A stretch of 64,000 nucleotides of DNA, taken from Pezicula radicicola. Its lineage: Eukaryota; Ascomycota; Leotiomycetes; Helotiales; Dermateaceae. Position 1 is the stretch's first letter, and the number at the start of each line of letters is the position of its first letter. Made by a program: the position numbers and the translations under genes. The notes beneath the pieces were generated by a model. That model was not told the DNA's origin and made no database searches. It saw only the letters and a program-made list of their open reading frames with translations. Shown here in pieces: positions 33,505 to 45,000 of this stretch. The stretch covers positions 1,149,705-1,213,704 of the forward strand of contig PDUO01000001.1 of assembly GCA_003008705.1 (NCBI GenBank). The letters are read 5' to 3'.

Positions 33505-34207
33505 TCACTTGCCAATGGCAGTCTTTGCCTTCTCGACAACATCCTTTGCCTTGCTCTCAACAACACCGGCAATACCAGCAGCATCCTTAACACCCTCCTC
33601 AGCCTTGACCTTCAAGTCCTGTTCCTTGCCGCCCCACTTGTGATACTGCATCCACCGGTAACCTTGCGTAAGCTGGGCACCTTCATTGACAAAGTGGCAG
33701 GCGAAGAGGAGGTAGTTGCGGGGTGAGACGGCCATGGCGTAGCGCATGAAGGTTGCTGAGTAGATTGTCAAGGCACCGGTCATTGTGCCCGAGATCCTAT
33801 TGAAGAGAGACTTAGCATACATGAAATGAGAAAGTTCTAGTATAAAGAACGGTTGCGCAAGTAGTATGTAGATACAACTACAGATAGTGAACAGAAGGGG
33901 TGGAGTTGGGACAGCAAAGAAAATACCCACAATTCAGGACTCTTCTGTGTATCCATGACCGCAGCAACTGGAATTCCGAAGTTCGAAACTGGACCCCAGA
34001 AATCTATGCAGTGAAAGCAAAATTAGCAAATATATCCTCCCATCCATGCGTTCCGCCTGCTTATCCGACTCAACCACAAATTTGTTGAAGCTCGGCGGGT
34101 ATGGACGTCGCATTGTGAAATTGAAGTTACGTACGAGTCGAGCAGACATAGCTCAGCATGGGATTGGAGCGAATCTTCGCATTGGCTGCTGAAAGTAATG
34201 ACGCCAT
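33505..34207 (-). CDS. mpc1: Mitochondrial pyruvate carrier subunit MPC1
   Basis: Subunit of the inner-membrane pyruvate carrier that imports pyruvate into mitochondria. Exons in minus order 34135-34207, 33931-34003 and 33505-33796, with introns of 131 and 134 bp, give 145 aa. The splices create [17 protein letters not shown] and [13 protein letters not shown], both MPC hallmarks. [20 protein letters not shown] and EGAQLTQG follow; the ACH..NE.AQL pattern identifies MPC1 rather than MPC2. Family members are usually 110-130 aa. The extra about 30 residues at the C-terminus are an Ala/Lys/Glu helix, seen in other ascomycetes. An unspliced reading gives an intron-encoded false N-terminus starting MGIFF. 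Confidence 0.93.
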
Positions 34208-34583
34208 GGTGGTGGGTATGAGGGAGTTGCAGAACCTGAGTTGCTTTGGGAGTTTTGACGTTGAGGATATCGCGCCCTGCGATAGCTTTACCGACGCCAC
34301 GTGATCACCACCAAATCCACTCCAGCTGGCTCCAGCTTCGCTCGCAACTTCAGGTTCAACTTGTGGATAAGTGTGTCGAGATAACTTGTTTACAGGGTTC
34401 AGTGCAGAGCTTAAACATGGTATGACGGTTCAGTTATAAGAAGAGTTCTATGCACAATTTCATTGCTTGCCTCTCTATGCTGCTGCCTTGATATCTGGGA
34501 CCAAACTCCATCCTGAACGCCATGTTTTGTGCAACATTTTACTTTTCACTTTCCACTCGTTACCGCCCTTAATTATCCATAGT
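34208..34583. other. Intergenic, MPC1 promoter and SmB 3' flank
   Basis: 376 bp between two minus-strand genes. No exon or repeat recognised. Confidence 0.45.
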
Positions 34584-35505
34584 CTATCTTCTGGGAGGAG
34601 CAAATCCTGGGGGGGCACCTCCGGGTGCGCCACCAAAGCCTGGTGGAGGGAATTGTCCACCTGGAAAGCCAGCTGGAGGAGGGAAACCGCCGGGGAATCC
34701 TGGGGGAGCTGTTTACATGTTAACATAGGCGCTTTCAATTAAAGAAATTTCGACCGTACCTCCTCGTCCGGCAAAAGGTGGTGGTCCTCCTGGGAAGCCT
34801 CCAAATGCGGGAGGTGGTGCACTACCAACACCAGCAGCAGGACCCTAATTAGATCATTAGCAATATTCACAAATCAGCCAGTATTTCATCTACTTACAGC
34901 AAGTCCAACAGGCGCTCCTCGTCCAGCTGGTCGTGCAATACCTGCACCAGCAGTCATAGCAGAAGGTACTCCTCCTGGAGCACTGGTTCCTAGACGGGCG
35001 CTTGGGTCTGCAGGCGGAGGAGACTCGACAGAGAGTGAGATGATATGGGCGCCTCGAACTATTGTAAGACCGAGCGTACGCTTTTCCTCCGCTTCGACGA
35101 GTGGTGCTGGAGTGGTACTGGCGCCTGGAGCAGCAGTAGTTTTGGCTGCCTTGCGCTTGACGCGTCTGAATTCCTCAGTGTCGGCGAGAACGAGATTCAT
35201 GTGCTACTAAGAGTCAGTTCTCACCTTTTCCATAAAGCCCCGATAGACCTGGGAATCGCATACCTTGTCGAAGGCTAGCATTTGTCCAACCATCTGCCGC
35301 CCATCATTCATAGTCACTCTCATCCGGTAGTTGATCTGCCAATCCATCAGTATGGTCGCTCTAGATGAATAGGATAGTCGCAAAGGGCTGAACGTACGAG
35401 ACCGGCCTAGGAGGATAGCAGAAGTCAGCCTATGTTGTCAACGAAGAGCTTGTGTAGAGCTATAGGAGGATTGAGACTCACCATCTTTCCCTGTTTATTT
35501 GCCAT
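34584..35505 (-). CDS. smb1: Small nuclear ribonucleoprotein SmB
   Basis: Sm core protein B of the spliceosomal U1, U2, U4 and U5 snRNPs. Six exons in minus order (35482-35505, 35398-35406, 35264-35335, 34898-35203, 34760-34844, 34584-34708) give 206 aa. Exon 2 is only 9 nt and encodes Ala-Gly-Leu. It is flanked by CCTAG and GTACGT splice sites and restores the N-terminus GKMAGLINYRMRVTMNDGR. Sm1 (INYRMRVTMNDGRQMVGQML) and AFDKHMNLVLADTEEFRR are intact, and Sm2 is GLTIVRGAHIISLSVE. The tail is Gly/Pro/Arg-rich with PPG repeats, as usual for SmB. It is transcribed divergently from ribosomal protein uL5 across 349 bp. All intron phases add up; 621 coding bases. Confidence 0.93.
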
Positions 35506-35854
35506 GACGATGGTTTTGAGATGCGCAATGCTTCTCTGGTTTCAAAGAATGGTGGGTTGAAGCTCGGAGACTTCTGACAACTCTGCAGCTCTGTTACAAG
35601 CTTATGAGTTTGTGATAATGCAATCACTGAGTATGGTCGCGAGCCGTATTGAAAAGATGATCCTAGCTTGGGCATGAGGCTCAGGTTCGGAAAAACTAGC
35701 CTCAGGGGGGTTTTTCCGGCCGGCGAACCGCGAACTACCGCGAACTTTCGCTTACACAATTTCGCACCACAAATGTATTTTTCTGATTCTCTCTGTCCTC
35801 GAACATCAACGACTTTCACGACAACACCAACGACAACCCCCGACATCAATCAAA
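35506..35854. promoter_or_regulatory. Bidirectional promoter, SmB and uL5
   Basis: A 349-bp spacer between two divergent gene-expression genes. The uL5 side has C/A-rich ACAACACCAACGACAACCCC-type leader sequence. No specific factor site recognised. Confidence 0.45.
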
Positions 35855-36488
35855 ATGGCGGAATCCAATGACAAGGCCTCTAACCCCATGAAGGAGCTCC
35901 GCATCCAGAAGATTGTCCTGAACATCTCGGTCGGAGAGTCTGGTGATAGACTTACTCGTGCTGCAAAGGTGTTGGAGCAATTGTCTGGTCAAACCCCAGT
36001 CTACAGTACGCTTCAACAATTCGAATCGGATCAGTAAAGAGCTATACTAATATAGAACCATAGGCAAGGCCCGATACACCGTCCGAACTTTCGGTATCCG
36101 TCGTAACGAGAAGATCGCCGTTCACGTCACTGTCCGCGGACCAAAGGCTGAGGAAATCTTGGAGCGTGGATTGAAGGTCAAGGAGTACGAGCTTCGCAAG
36201 CGCAACTTCTCTGAGACTGGCAACTTCGGTTTCGGTATCAGCGAACACATCGATCTCGGTATCAAGTACGACCCCGCGATCGGAATCTACGGAATGGATT
36301 TCTACTGCTGCATGACCCGTCCCGGTGAGCGTGTTGCCAAGCGTCGCCGTGCGAAGTCCAGCGTTGGTACCAACCACAAGATCAAGCGTGATGAGACCGT
36401 CAAGTGGTTCAAGAACCGTATGTGTTTCCAATGTGCTTGTGGGGGATCAATCTAACATTAAGCAGGCTTCGAAGGAATTGTCAGGTAA
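35855..36488 (+). CDS. rpl11: 60S ribosomal protein L11 (uL5)
   Basis: Large-subunit ribosomal protein that joins with 5S rRNA in the central protuberance. Exons 35855-36005, 36064-36417 and 36466-36488, with introns of 58 and 48 bp, give 175 aa, equal to the family length. Landmarks are [20 protein letters not shown] near the start, [17 protein letters not shown] after the first splice, [30 protein letters not shown], and the short last exon ending FEGIVR. The ATG context (CAAAATGGCG) is strong, as expected for a highly expressed gene. The third-position C/G bias is visible. Confidence 0.97.
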
Positions 36489-37011
36489 ATTTACAAAAGT
36501 GCTGGGATTGGGCTATTTGAAGGTGCATGGGCTCAAGGAGTATATGGCTATTTTACAGGGTATTGGCTGCAACCTTTGTACCTACGGATCACAATAATAG
36601 CAGTCTACAACTATGCAGCTTGACTCCTTCGGGATCAGCTACGGCCTCAGAGACCGAGCGGAGTACTTCTAGTACATGCCGTCTTCTTGCAAATACTCGA
36701 CTTTTTGTGATGGTTCCCGACACTGCTGGCGTGCTGTTTCGCATGTTATCAAGTACATAACGAGGAAATGAAATTTCGTTTCTAAAGTTCACATGGCAAA
36801 GATGCCGCTCATGAATTTTAACGTCTGTAAACCTCCAATTTATCTAACACAACACTGACTCCAGAAACCATCCCAGAAAAGCAAAGGCAATGTTGTATGC
36901 ACAGAAGTATCTCAATACTGCCAGATGTTCTATCTAGTCATGGCTATTCTTCCCAGAAACATGTCGTGAGCCATTCAAAAGTTTATTGAAAGTTCTCCCT
37001 ATAACTGACGG
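36489..37011. other. Intergenic, uL5 3' flank
   Basis: No exon recognised. Convergent arrangement with the small gene that follows. Confidence 0.45.
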
Positions 37012-37392
37012 CTACATTCCAAACTGATTAGCATGGTTTTCCACCGCAAAATTCAAACAAGCACTTCATTATCACCAGCAAGGCCGGAGAAAACTTCAGC
37101 TTACCTCAGGTCTCTGATCCTGAATCCTATTCTCGAACTCCTCGCTCCCAAGCCCTTGAATCTTACCATGTCTCAGTCTATCATCCAACAAGCCCAACTT
37201 GGATGCCGTACCAGGCGTATTGGCCTTCGTACCTCCAGCACGACTATAAGCTGCCTCGATGTTCTTAACGCCAGGTGTAGTTCCCTCCTTCAAACTAGCC
37301 AACATACCAGCTACACTTCCAACCTCCTTATCAGCCTCGAGATTCTCCGTGTTCATATCTTTCTCGCTTCCCTTGGATGAGATTGATGACAT
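37012..37392 (-). CDS. Small conserved-looking protein, unknown function
   Basis: The frame from ATG 37392 (context CAACCATGTC) reads MSSISSKGSEKD and ends in a run of charged residues KIQGLGSEEFENRIQDQRPE. Unspliced it stops at 37096 and gives 98 aa. A donor GTAAGC right after RPE (37104) and an acceptor at 37024 would instead join a 12-nt last exon coding Phe-Gly-Met-stop (37012-37023), giving 98 codons with a different tail. I favour the spliced form because the phase fits and the unspliced ending Val-Ser is the donor itself. The upstream extension to 37590 is low-complexity and probably leader. Function unknown; mostly disordered. Confidence 0.5.
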
Positions 37393-38183
37393 GGTTGAAG
37401 TTGGCGTTATAGGTAATGCCGAGGTGGAGTACTGTGATTTTGAGGATGATGATTGGGGCAATGGGAACTCTGAGGCACTCGTCCTATTGCGATTTTGTTC
37501 TGATTTATATTGGATGTTGTAAAGTGAATGTGGTAGGGAGATGGGTTGCGTTCTATATATTTTTGTATCTGAGAGATGGCTTTGCCACATTAGAGCTTGT
37601 AACAGAATTTTACATATGCCGTACGCCGGGCATTGACAACTGGAGACGAATTGAAAGAGCTCGTCACCTTGAGATAAATAGATGAAGATATCCTTACGTC
37701 GTCGATAGCTTTACATAATCAGATGAGCAGGCCGATGAAACTGGTTCGAAGACACTCCTTCTAGAACTTCGACCAAAAGCTCATTTCGTCATACAATATA
37801 TAGTAAGTAACAAGTATTTCTTAGTGTGTTCCATTTTGTGTTCTGACTATGCTTTTTGCGGAATTTTGACGGATTCGATGAGTCGTTCAATAGTTTGGCA
37901 TTGAGTCCGGAAGTAGAAGGTAGACGTTCCTTGTTGCTAAACTTCATATGCAGAAGGTTCAATGCACCGCAACTTGCCGTATTATTAGAAGGTCGAAGAA
38001 CGATTTTGTGTTGATACCATATTTTCCATTTTCAAATATCATGATACATAAAAGTATGACAGCGCCAGACAATACCACTCGCTTTCTCCGAACCATGCGA
38101 GAAAATCATGTAACGCCAAATCCATCCCATATGCCTCAAAGCGCTGATGATTTTTGTTTTGTTTTCTTGTTTTCTTGTATAGA
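37393..38183. other. Intergenic, no gene seen
   Basis: Promoter of the small unknown gene and 3' flank of the probable conidiation gene. No exon or repeat recognised. Confidence 0.45.
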
Positions 38184-38595
38184 TTACTTGGTGCCATCTC
38201 CTTTCGTGAAACTATACAAAAGAAAAGTACAAGTCAGCGCTCTATTCTTACCTACCTTCACGCAATATACCATAATACATACTTGTTCCACATCTGGCCA
38301 ATGAAACCAGGAGTTGGCTTCATCTCGTTAAAGCTCTGTCGTCTTGCGGCAGCGGCTTGATCACTGCTATTCCGCTTGTGGTTTAAGAGGCCAGAAAACA
38401 TGCCTCCGTGTTCTTGGGACATCTGAAGATGAACAGTTAGCAGAATGTATTTACAGCTTGGGAAACACATTGCCACTGCCACGGTGCCTGTACTCTTCTG
38501 CTGCTGGCATCGGCTCCAGTGCCGCCGACATTGTTTGCTGGTGTAGAGACTGATCCCGAACCGCCCATAACAGCTGTTCGGCCTGAAGATGCCAT
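38184..38595 (-). CDS. Probable conidiation-specific protein 8-like
   Basis: A spliced 89-aa protein with exons in minus order 38494-38595, 38283-38422 and 38184-38211 and two 71-bp introns. The N-terminus (MASSGRTAVMGGSGSVSTPA) is Gly/Ser-rich. The C-terminal half reads FSGLLNHKRNSSDQAAAARR followed by QSFNEMKPTPGFIGQMWNNF and TKG. This RRxSF..MKP.PGF.G.MWN.FTKG layout is what I associate with fungal small proteins annotated as conidiation-specific protein 8 (Neurospora con-8). I am not certain of the name. RRQSF and KRNSS are basophilic-kinase-like sites. The first donor (GTACAG) was chosen by phase and intron length; a nearer donor would give an intron of only 32 nt. Confidence 0.6.
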
Positions 38596-39453
38596 AGTGT
38601 TCGATGAATAGATGTGGAAGAGAAAAGGATTTGATGTACGAACGTATCTGATGGTATTGGAGACGACGGTATGATTGATGGCAGAGTATAATGAGGATTA
38701 ATATACAAAGAGCTGTCAGAGGAGGCACGCCCCTCATATAGGGAGCACACGGCACAAGTACCCCTCAGCAAAGGGTTCAAAGAAGCTCTCAAAATAGCGT
38801 TACCCTTGGAGTTGGAGTACAATGATCTCATGGACGTCCATGCACATTGCTTAGAAAGGCTAAAGCTGAAGGCAACGCATAGCAACGCTCTCACAATCGT
38901 TGTTGTCAGCCTGCATCCGAGCAAGGAGGTGGGAGGTGCTACCCCGCATCAAGGGTGAAAGATATTTAGATGCAAGCATGCTCCCTACAAAGGGAGACCT
39001 AGCGTGGGAGTGATAGTCCGGAATCATGCCATTTATTGGCCCTTTAGTAATCCATCATAGATTAAGGGAAGGCCTCTAGCTCTTCCTGGCTTCAGATGGA
39101 CGAAAGTCCTTGTTGCTTGATAAGTAAGCCGGATCGGTCAATCATGATACTGTACAAACACTTTATCGACATTGAAGCTATTGATATACGTCACTTGACT
39201 TCGCAAGTTATTGCTGATTGATGTGTCCGTCCCGTCCCGTCTCGCCAGATGAAGTATGATATCCTAAATGGCAACGGCGAGCAGCTCCCCCATCCCATCT
39301 TCTTCCACCAACCATAGGTAAGAGTGCCATGGATGTTCCTATCCATTCGAGACCAGCTCAAGGAAGCTCTCTCTACTTTCCAGGTAAACCTTTGTTTGTC
39401 TTGAGCCGTTCATATTTTAAGTTTCTTTGCGACCAGCTTTCTCAATTCTCAAG
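38596..39453. other. Intergenic, no gene seen
   Basis: About 860 bp. Antisense open frames extend upstream of the previous gene but lack coding features. Contains CCCGTCCCGTCTCG at about 39230. Confidence 0.45.
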
Positions 39454-40677
39454 ATGAGTTCAGTAACTCAAAATTCGTCTGCCAAGGTGGAACAAGCTAT
39501 GTCTACTCATCGCTTCATATATGTCACAGCCTAGAAAAAAAGAAGAAACGAGCAACTTAGTGTCGGAAGTTTTAGAGGCTGGATTTACATGGTTTGATAC
39601 TGCTGCACGGCCGAAGCACTACCGCGAAGACCTTGTTGGAGATGCTATAAGGAAGTACATATTGGATGGGAAAGCAAAGAGTTCTGATCTCCACGTGAGT
39701 TTGTAATCTATAGATCATATACCCAGCAAAATGGCAGGCCAGTTTGATCTTTCACTTATACCCATACCAGATACAAACAAAGTTTTCACGCTCACCAGTT
39801 CAAAATCCCTCCGATACGCCGTATCCAATGAATGCAATTCTTGAGGACCAAATCCACGCCTCGATCAAATCATCACTCCGTAATCTACGCCATTCGGGAA
39901 AAGCCCCTCACCGTTGTTGATACTGAGGCTACTCAAGAGTATGCTAGGCCAGCTATCTTCCTCTTCCTCCACGTCCTCTCGTTCTTCTACGAAGTAACGT
40001 CCCAGAAGTGGCCAAACTGCATTACAGTATGGCCGCGTATACCTAATTCCTCTAGCAATAATTGGAAACCCCTTTCCTTCACTACTATTGAAGTAATATG
40101 CTTTTTGTTGGAATATGATTCACTGACAAAGTTTGGGCACTACAGTAGCTATATAGACACACTACTGCTACACTCACCCTACCCAACATTCCAAAAAACC
40201 CTCACAGCATGGCGTATCTTGGAATATTATGTCCCTCATCGAATCCGACCTCTCGGCATCTCAAACGTATCCTATGAGATCCTCACCCAACCATACACCG
40301 TCGCAGAAGTAAAACCTAAGTTCGTCCAACTCCGTTTCCACGCCGAGACAAAAATCGAGGTCTCTCTGCGGCGGTTCTGTGCTGAGAATTATATTGTTTT
40401 CCAAGCACACAAGGTCTTGAAAGGCAACTCGGACTTAGTGGTATCGAAGGAGATGGGAGCCGTTGCTGAAGCAGTTGGTGTGAATCGGCAGGTGGCGCTG
40501 TATCTGTGTATCATGGGCCTTGACGGGACATATATAGTCAGTGGAACGAAAAGTGAGACACATATGAGAAAGGATCTAGAGGGATGGCAGAAATGACGGG
40601 AGTGGTATGAAACCACTTCTAATAGGGAGCTGTGGGAGAAGTACATGGAAAGTTTTAAGACTCTTATTGGGCAGTAG
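39454..40677 (+). pseudogene. Decayed aldo/keto reductase
   Basis: The family signal is clear: FIYVTA then a stop where a Trp is expected, a frameshift in the A-run near 39535, then EAGFTWFDTAARPKHYREDL. An intron with sites GTGAGT and ATACCAG (about 39694-39769) leads to IQTKFSRSPVQNP and EDQIHASIKSSLRNL. After about 250 bases of unrelated sequence (39890-40145) the reductase resumes with SYIDTLLLHSPYPTFQKTL, IRPLGISNVSYEIL, and EAVGVNRQVALYLCIMGLDG. Another in-frame TGA (near 40594) splits the C-terminus, which ends ESFKTLIGQ. At least two stops, one frameshift and an insertion or replacement make it non-functional. The TGG-to-TAG change fits RIP. Confidence 0.85.
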
Positions 40678-42069
40678 GGGCATATCAAGGAAATGTTGAC
40701 TCGCTAGGGTCAGTCAATCGATGAACTACGAATCTTAACATATACTGGTAATTCAAAATATCATGATAGTTTTACTCAGTTTTCAATAGGCACTTGTGCT
40801 GACAGTCAAGTTAAGGAAGCGCATGACTTTCGAACATGAAAGTGTACGATTTAAGACTAATATTGCCATATACTATATAGCTAAATTCGATGTATGTAAT
40901 TTATGGTCTGCATTGGTACTAGGGCGTTTTCTCACTAAAGGTAAACTCGTTGATGGTTCATCTGTCCTAGATTAGAGATAAATAGTCCCTAGAGATGTTG
41001 CTGTATGAGTAACCTCCCCTATAACTGAGTGATCTTGCCTGATTAGCTAGATTTTGAGCTGCCTTAGAAAAAGGCATTAAACATGGGCAGTATAGAATAA
41101 GAGTAGCTACCCTCAAAGCTCTTTGCGCTTCATTATTGAGAAATCGTCCAAACCTCCAGCGAAGGTGATGATGCGTAGAGGCACAATCGAAGTTCTTAAT
41201 CCCTATTCAACCCATGTCCCGTCTATAGTCCATACCTTTCCCTCGGGGCCCTGGGGAATTCGTGATCCATCAACTCCTATCTCCGCGTATACCTCACTTA
41301 ACAACCAAACCTAGCTTTGACAAATATATGCCAAAAGACCACCAGTTTGGTCTGAGTTACTGGTGTAGGATGCGGTGATGGTGAGTAAGCTTGCTTACAT
41401 TATAGGGTTCAGAACTTAGGTTGGAGTTTCGGATACGAAAAACGAAAAACGAACAAAGTACAAGTACGGTACACAGAAGCGAGAAAGTATGTGAGTAGCA
41501 CCCAACCACAACTCAAACCAAACTCTTTGGCCCAAAACCTTAGACTGACTCTCTCCGCCACAGTGACAGGCTATGTAGCTACCTAGCCATAAGCAGATAC
41601 ACACTCCGCGAACTGCAGACATGCAACAAACGTTTCTCTACCAAGAATGCTGGTCTGGCTACAAGTAGAAACTTCTCCGCGAATTGTAGACGCGCAACAA
41701 AACCTTTTGCTCACCTTGTCGTCTGCACTAGTACGCAATCATTTCCTTTGCCGAGAAGGTAACTAGGGTACTGCCCAAGACGGTACCAAAGGCTTTGAGA
41801 TTACCTGTTGAAATATTACAGAATACTGAGTAGCTTGTAAGTATATGCATCTCGAGGCTTAAATATGCCTCCCTTGGTGACATATCATTAATGTGGTAAA
41901 AATGCAATGTTAATGTCAAACATCTATACCGAAGCCCTTCCAACCAAACTCCAACCAAAACCCAACCAGCTTCGATGCAATAGCCAATCCGTTAACTCCG
42001 AACTCCAGATAGCGAGATGTAAAGCAAGACATTATCGTCATCAAGTAGCTCTACAGAAGTAAAATCACT
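40678..42069. other. Gene-free stretch
   Basis: About 1.4 kb, AT-rich, many stops in all frames. AAAACGAAAAACGAA repeat at about 41438-41452. Two near-copies of a segment of the type CTCCGCGAACTGCAGAC occur near 41606 and 41676. No gene recognised. Confidence 0.45.
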
Positions 42070-45000
42070 TTATGTTGGCATCATTGGAATTCCACTACCG
42101 CTACCACCTCCACCTTTTCGCCCTTTGTTTTGGAACGCGGTCACTATTGAAGCCGTTGCACCAGTACTCCGAGAGGACGTTGAGGCTCCAGTTTTCTTCG
42201 CGCCGCCAAATGACTTTCTCTTGTTAACGCCGGAAGTCCTCCCTCCCCCAGAAGAGCGACGGCTAAAGGAGGAGCCTGAACCTGAGGTTTTCCGTGGCCT
42301 GCTTCTCCCTCCACCTCTGGCTTTTCCCTTGTTACCCCAACTTTTCCCAGCTCCATAGCTTGTTTTTGATGTTGGGGACTTGGCGCGGGAGGCATTCAAC
42401 CCGCTTCCCTCCGCGTCATCCTGTGCTAACTGTGCATTGAATTCTAGGACCTCAGGCGGTACAAAGTATTTGGAAGGTTCCTCATCGCCATCCTCAATGT
42501 CTTCAGAATCTGATTCGCAAAGGTCGATGACATTTTGATGATTCTCATCAATGTCTCTGTTCTCGTTTCTGCTCATTGTTTGATCGTAATTATTATGATA
42601 TCGAGTAACCAAGGGTATTAGCTTATGACCATATTTTCTAACATTTTCCGAGTTGATCCCTGCAATGCTAAGCATCTCATCTAACGTCAGAGTCCAGTTC
42701 ATAGCCATCTCTCGAAGATTGGCTTCAGTGAACAGAGGCTTTCTTAGTCCTCTGTCATTCCGAACCTTTTCCTCTACTGCCTTTGCCTCTTCAACGAATT
42801 GTATCACAGAAACTTGATGCTCTTGGGGAAGACTTTCCAGAGAATCCGTAGTTATAGGAGGTCCGAGTCGAGCATCACTAGTTAGTGCTCTCTTAGCACG
42901 AGGCGAAACTGGAGATCCAAAGTCAGCATCTTCTTCCTCACTATTAGAGACGACAAATCCGTCCCGAGAGTGGCTGTGTTCATCAAGCGTCTCATAACTG
43001 TCGTCGTCGTCGTCGTCGATGTATTGGTTTCTTTTCCGCCGCCGATCAGGACCAGATATAGGTGATGTGAGCATCGTAGAAGGGTATATAGAGTTAGCTC
43101 CGGCTGTGTCAGGCCTAGGAGGTCTCTTAGTATTCTTTTTGGGGTTTGAATTTGATACCCCAGATTTGGAGTGTGGAGATGCAGACGCGAGCTCGTAAAG
43201 CCTGAGTTTGCGTTGCCCGGAAAGGAATAGCTGATAGTTTGAACCCAGCTATAAAATGTCAGAATGAATTAAATCTGACGCGAAATCGTAGCCTTACTTT
43301 GATGTATTTGGAAATGAAAGTTGTCTTCCCAAAACCGCCAGTCTTGACATTTTCCTCAATCAATGCGTTTTCTGCTACAAGACGGTGGAACATGCGTTCG
43401 ATCTGAGATCGATTCAAGCTTGCCCCAGCTCCGAACCCTTTCTTCCTGTCATGTCCATTGTCCATGATTTTTCTTTCTTTAGAGCCCATTAGTACTTTAA
43501 CACAATGAAGCATTGTGACATGCTCTGCCTGCAGTTGTCGCACAATATCCACAGCAGCGCGTGCATACTCTGTGAAATCCTTTTCGACTCTAACACTGTC
43601 GGATTTGCAATTGTCACAAGTATATCCACACTCACTCTTAGAGAATATCTCGCCGAAGTATGCGAGAATTTGCGTTCTCCGGCAATCCATCTTGTTCCAG
43701 CTGTAATGAATCATGCTGCTCAGCATCTCCCGTTGCCGGGCTTTCTGCTCTTGGTTCCCTTCGCCTTCATCGATGAATTGCTGCAGAATTGCGGTATCCC
43801 CGTATCCATAATAGAGATAGCATCCAGACTCTCTACCATCTCGCCCTGCTCGCCCAGTTTCTTGATAGTAACCTTCGAGACTTTTTGGTATCATATGGTG
43901 TATGACGAATCGGACATCTGGCTTGTCAATCCCCATGCCAAAGGCAATAGTTGCAACGATGACTTTCCACCTTCCTCTCTGCCAATTTCGTTGAGCTTCA
44001 TCTCTTTCTTCTTTGCCCATTTGGGCGTGATAGTGATGAGCATCTATGCCGTGCTCCTTGCGCAGAGTGGCTGCCAGTTCCTCGCAGCCTTTACGAGACA
44101 GACTATAGATGATGCCAGTTTGACCCTCATAGTGCTCTTTTATTAAAGATGCTATGTTTTCTTGAATAGCCTTGGCATTACCTATCTCCTTCTTTGATCG
44201 CACTTCATAGTAAAGGTTGGGCCTGTTGAAGCTTTGGCTAAGGACTTTGGCTTTTTCGATTCCAAGGTTAGCCAAGACGTCTAGCTGGACATTCTTTGTA
44301 GCGGTCGCTGTTAATGCCATTACAGGCACGCTAGGATATTCAAGTAAAACTTCCCGTAGACCTACATAGTCAGGGCGAAAGTCATGTCCCCACTGACTGA
44401 CACAGTGTGCCTCGTCGATAACGACACGGGCGAGTTTCTTTTTACGATATAATACAGAAAGAATGTCCCGGAGTTGTCCACTCTTACCGATCATCTCGGG
44501 TGTGATATAGAGCAGTTGCACAAACTGCTCTGGATGACTTCCACGCAAGGCAGTGTATATCTTGCTTCGTGACGTGGCTGATGTGTCTCCGTTCACGAAC
44601 ACTGCTTGAATATGCTTATCTTTGAGATGTTGAACCTGGTCGCTCATAAGACTTAGCAGTGGTGAGATGACAATTGTTACACCTTTCGTTTTCCCGGACT
44701 GAATCACTGCCGGCAATTGATAGCACAATGATTTTCCTCCTCCTGTGGGCATAAGCACGAAGGTATGGTTGCCAGCTAAAGTGTTGTTTATTGCTTCAGA
44801 TTGGTTATGACGAAACCCTGTCAATCTGAATCGATCCTTAAGAGCTTGTTTTACATCTCCGTACCAAGGAAGACTCTTTATGGTTGCGTTCTCTTCGTCC
44901 ACATGTGAATACATATTGGCAGCGGTCAGTGCTTGGCGGCGCTTCGATGGCTCAGGCGTGTTTCCCGACGTCTCTGATAATATCCTCCGAGGAAAATGAT

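Noticed and set aside
38451..38924. A 157-codon minus frame extending upstream of the con-8-like gene
   Set aside because: It reads the first exon in another frame and includes promoter DNA; the spliced model explains the conserved residues.
43505..44146. A 213-codon plus-strand frame over RecQ
   Set aside because: Antisense to the helicase core; no motif of its own.
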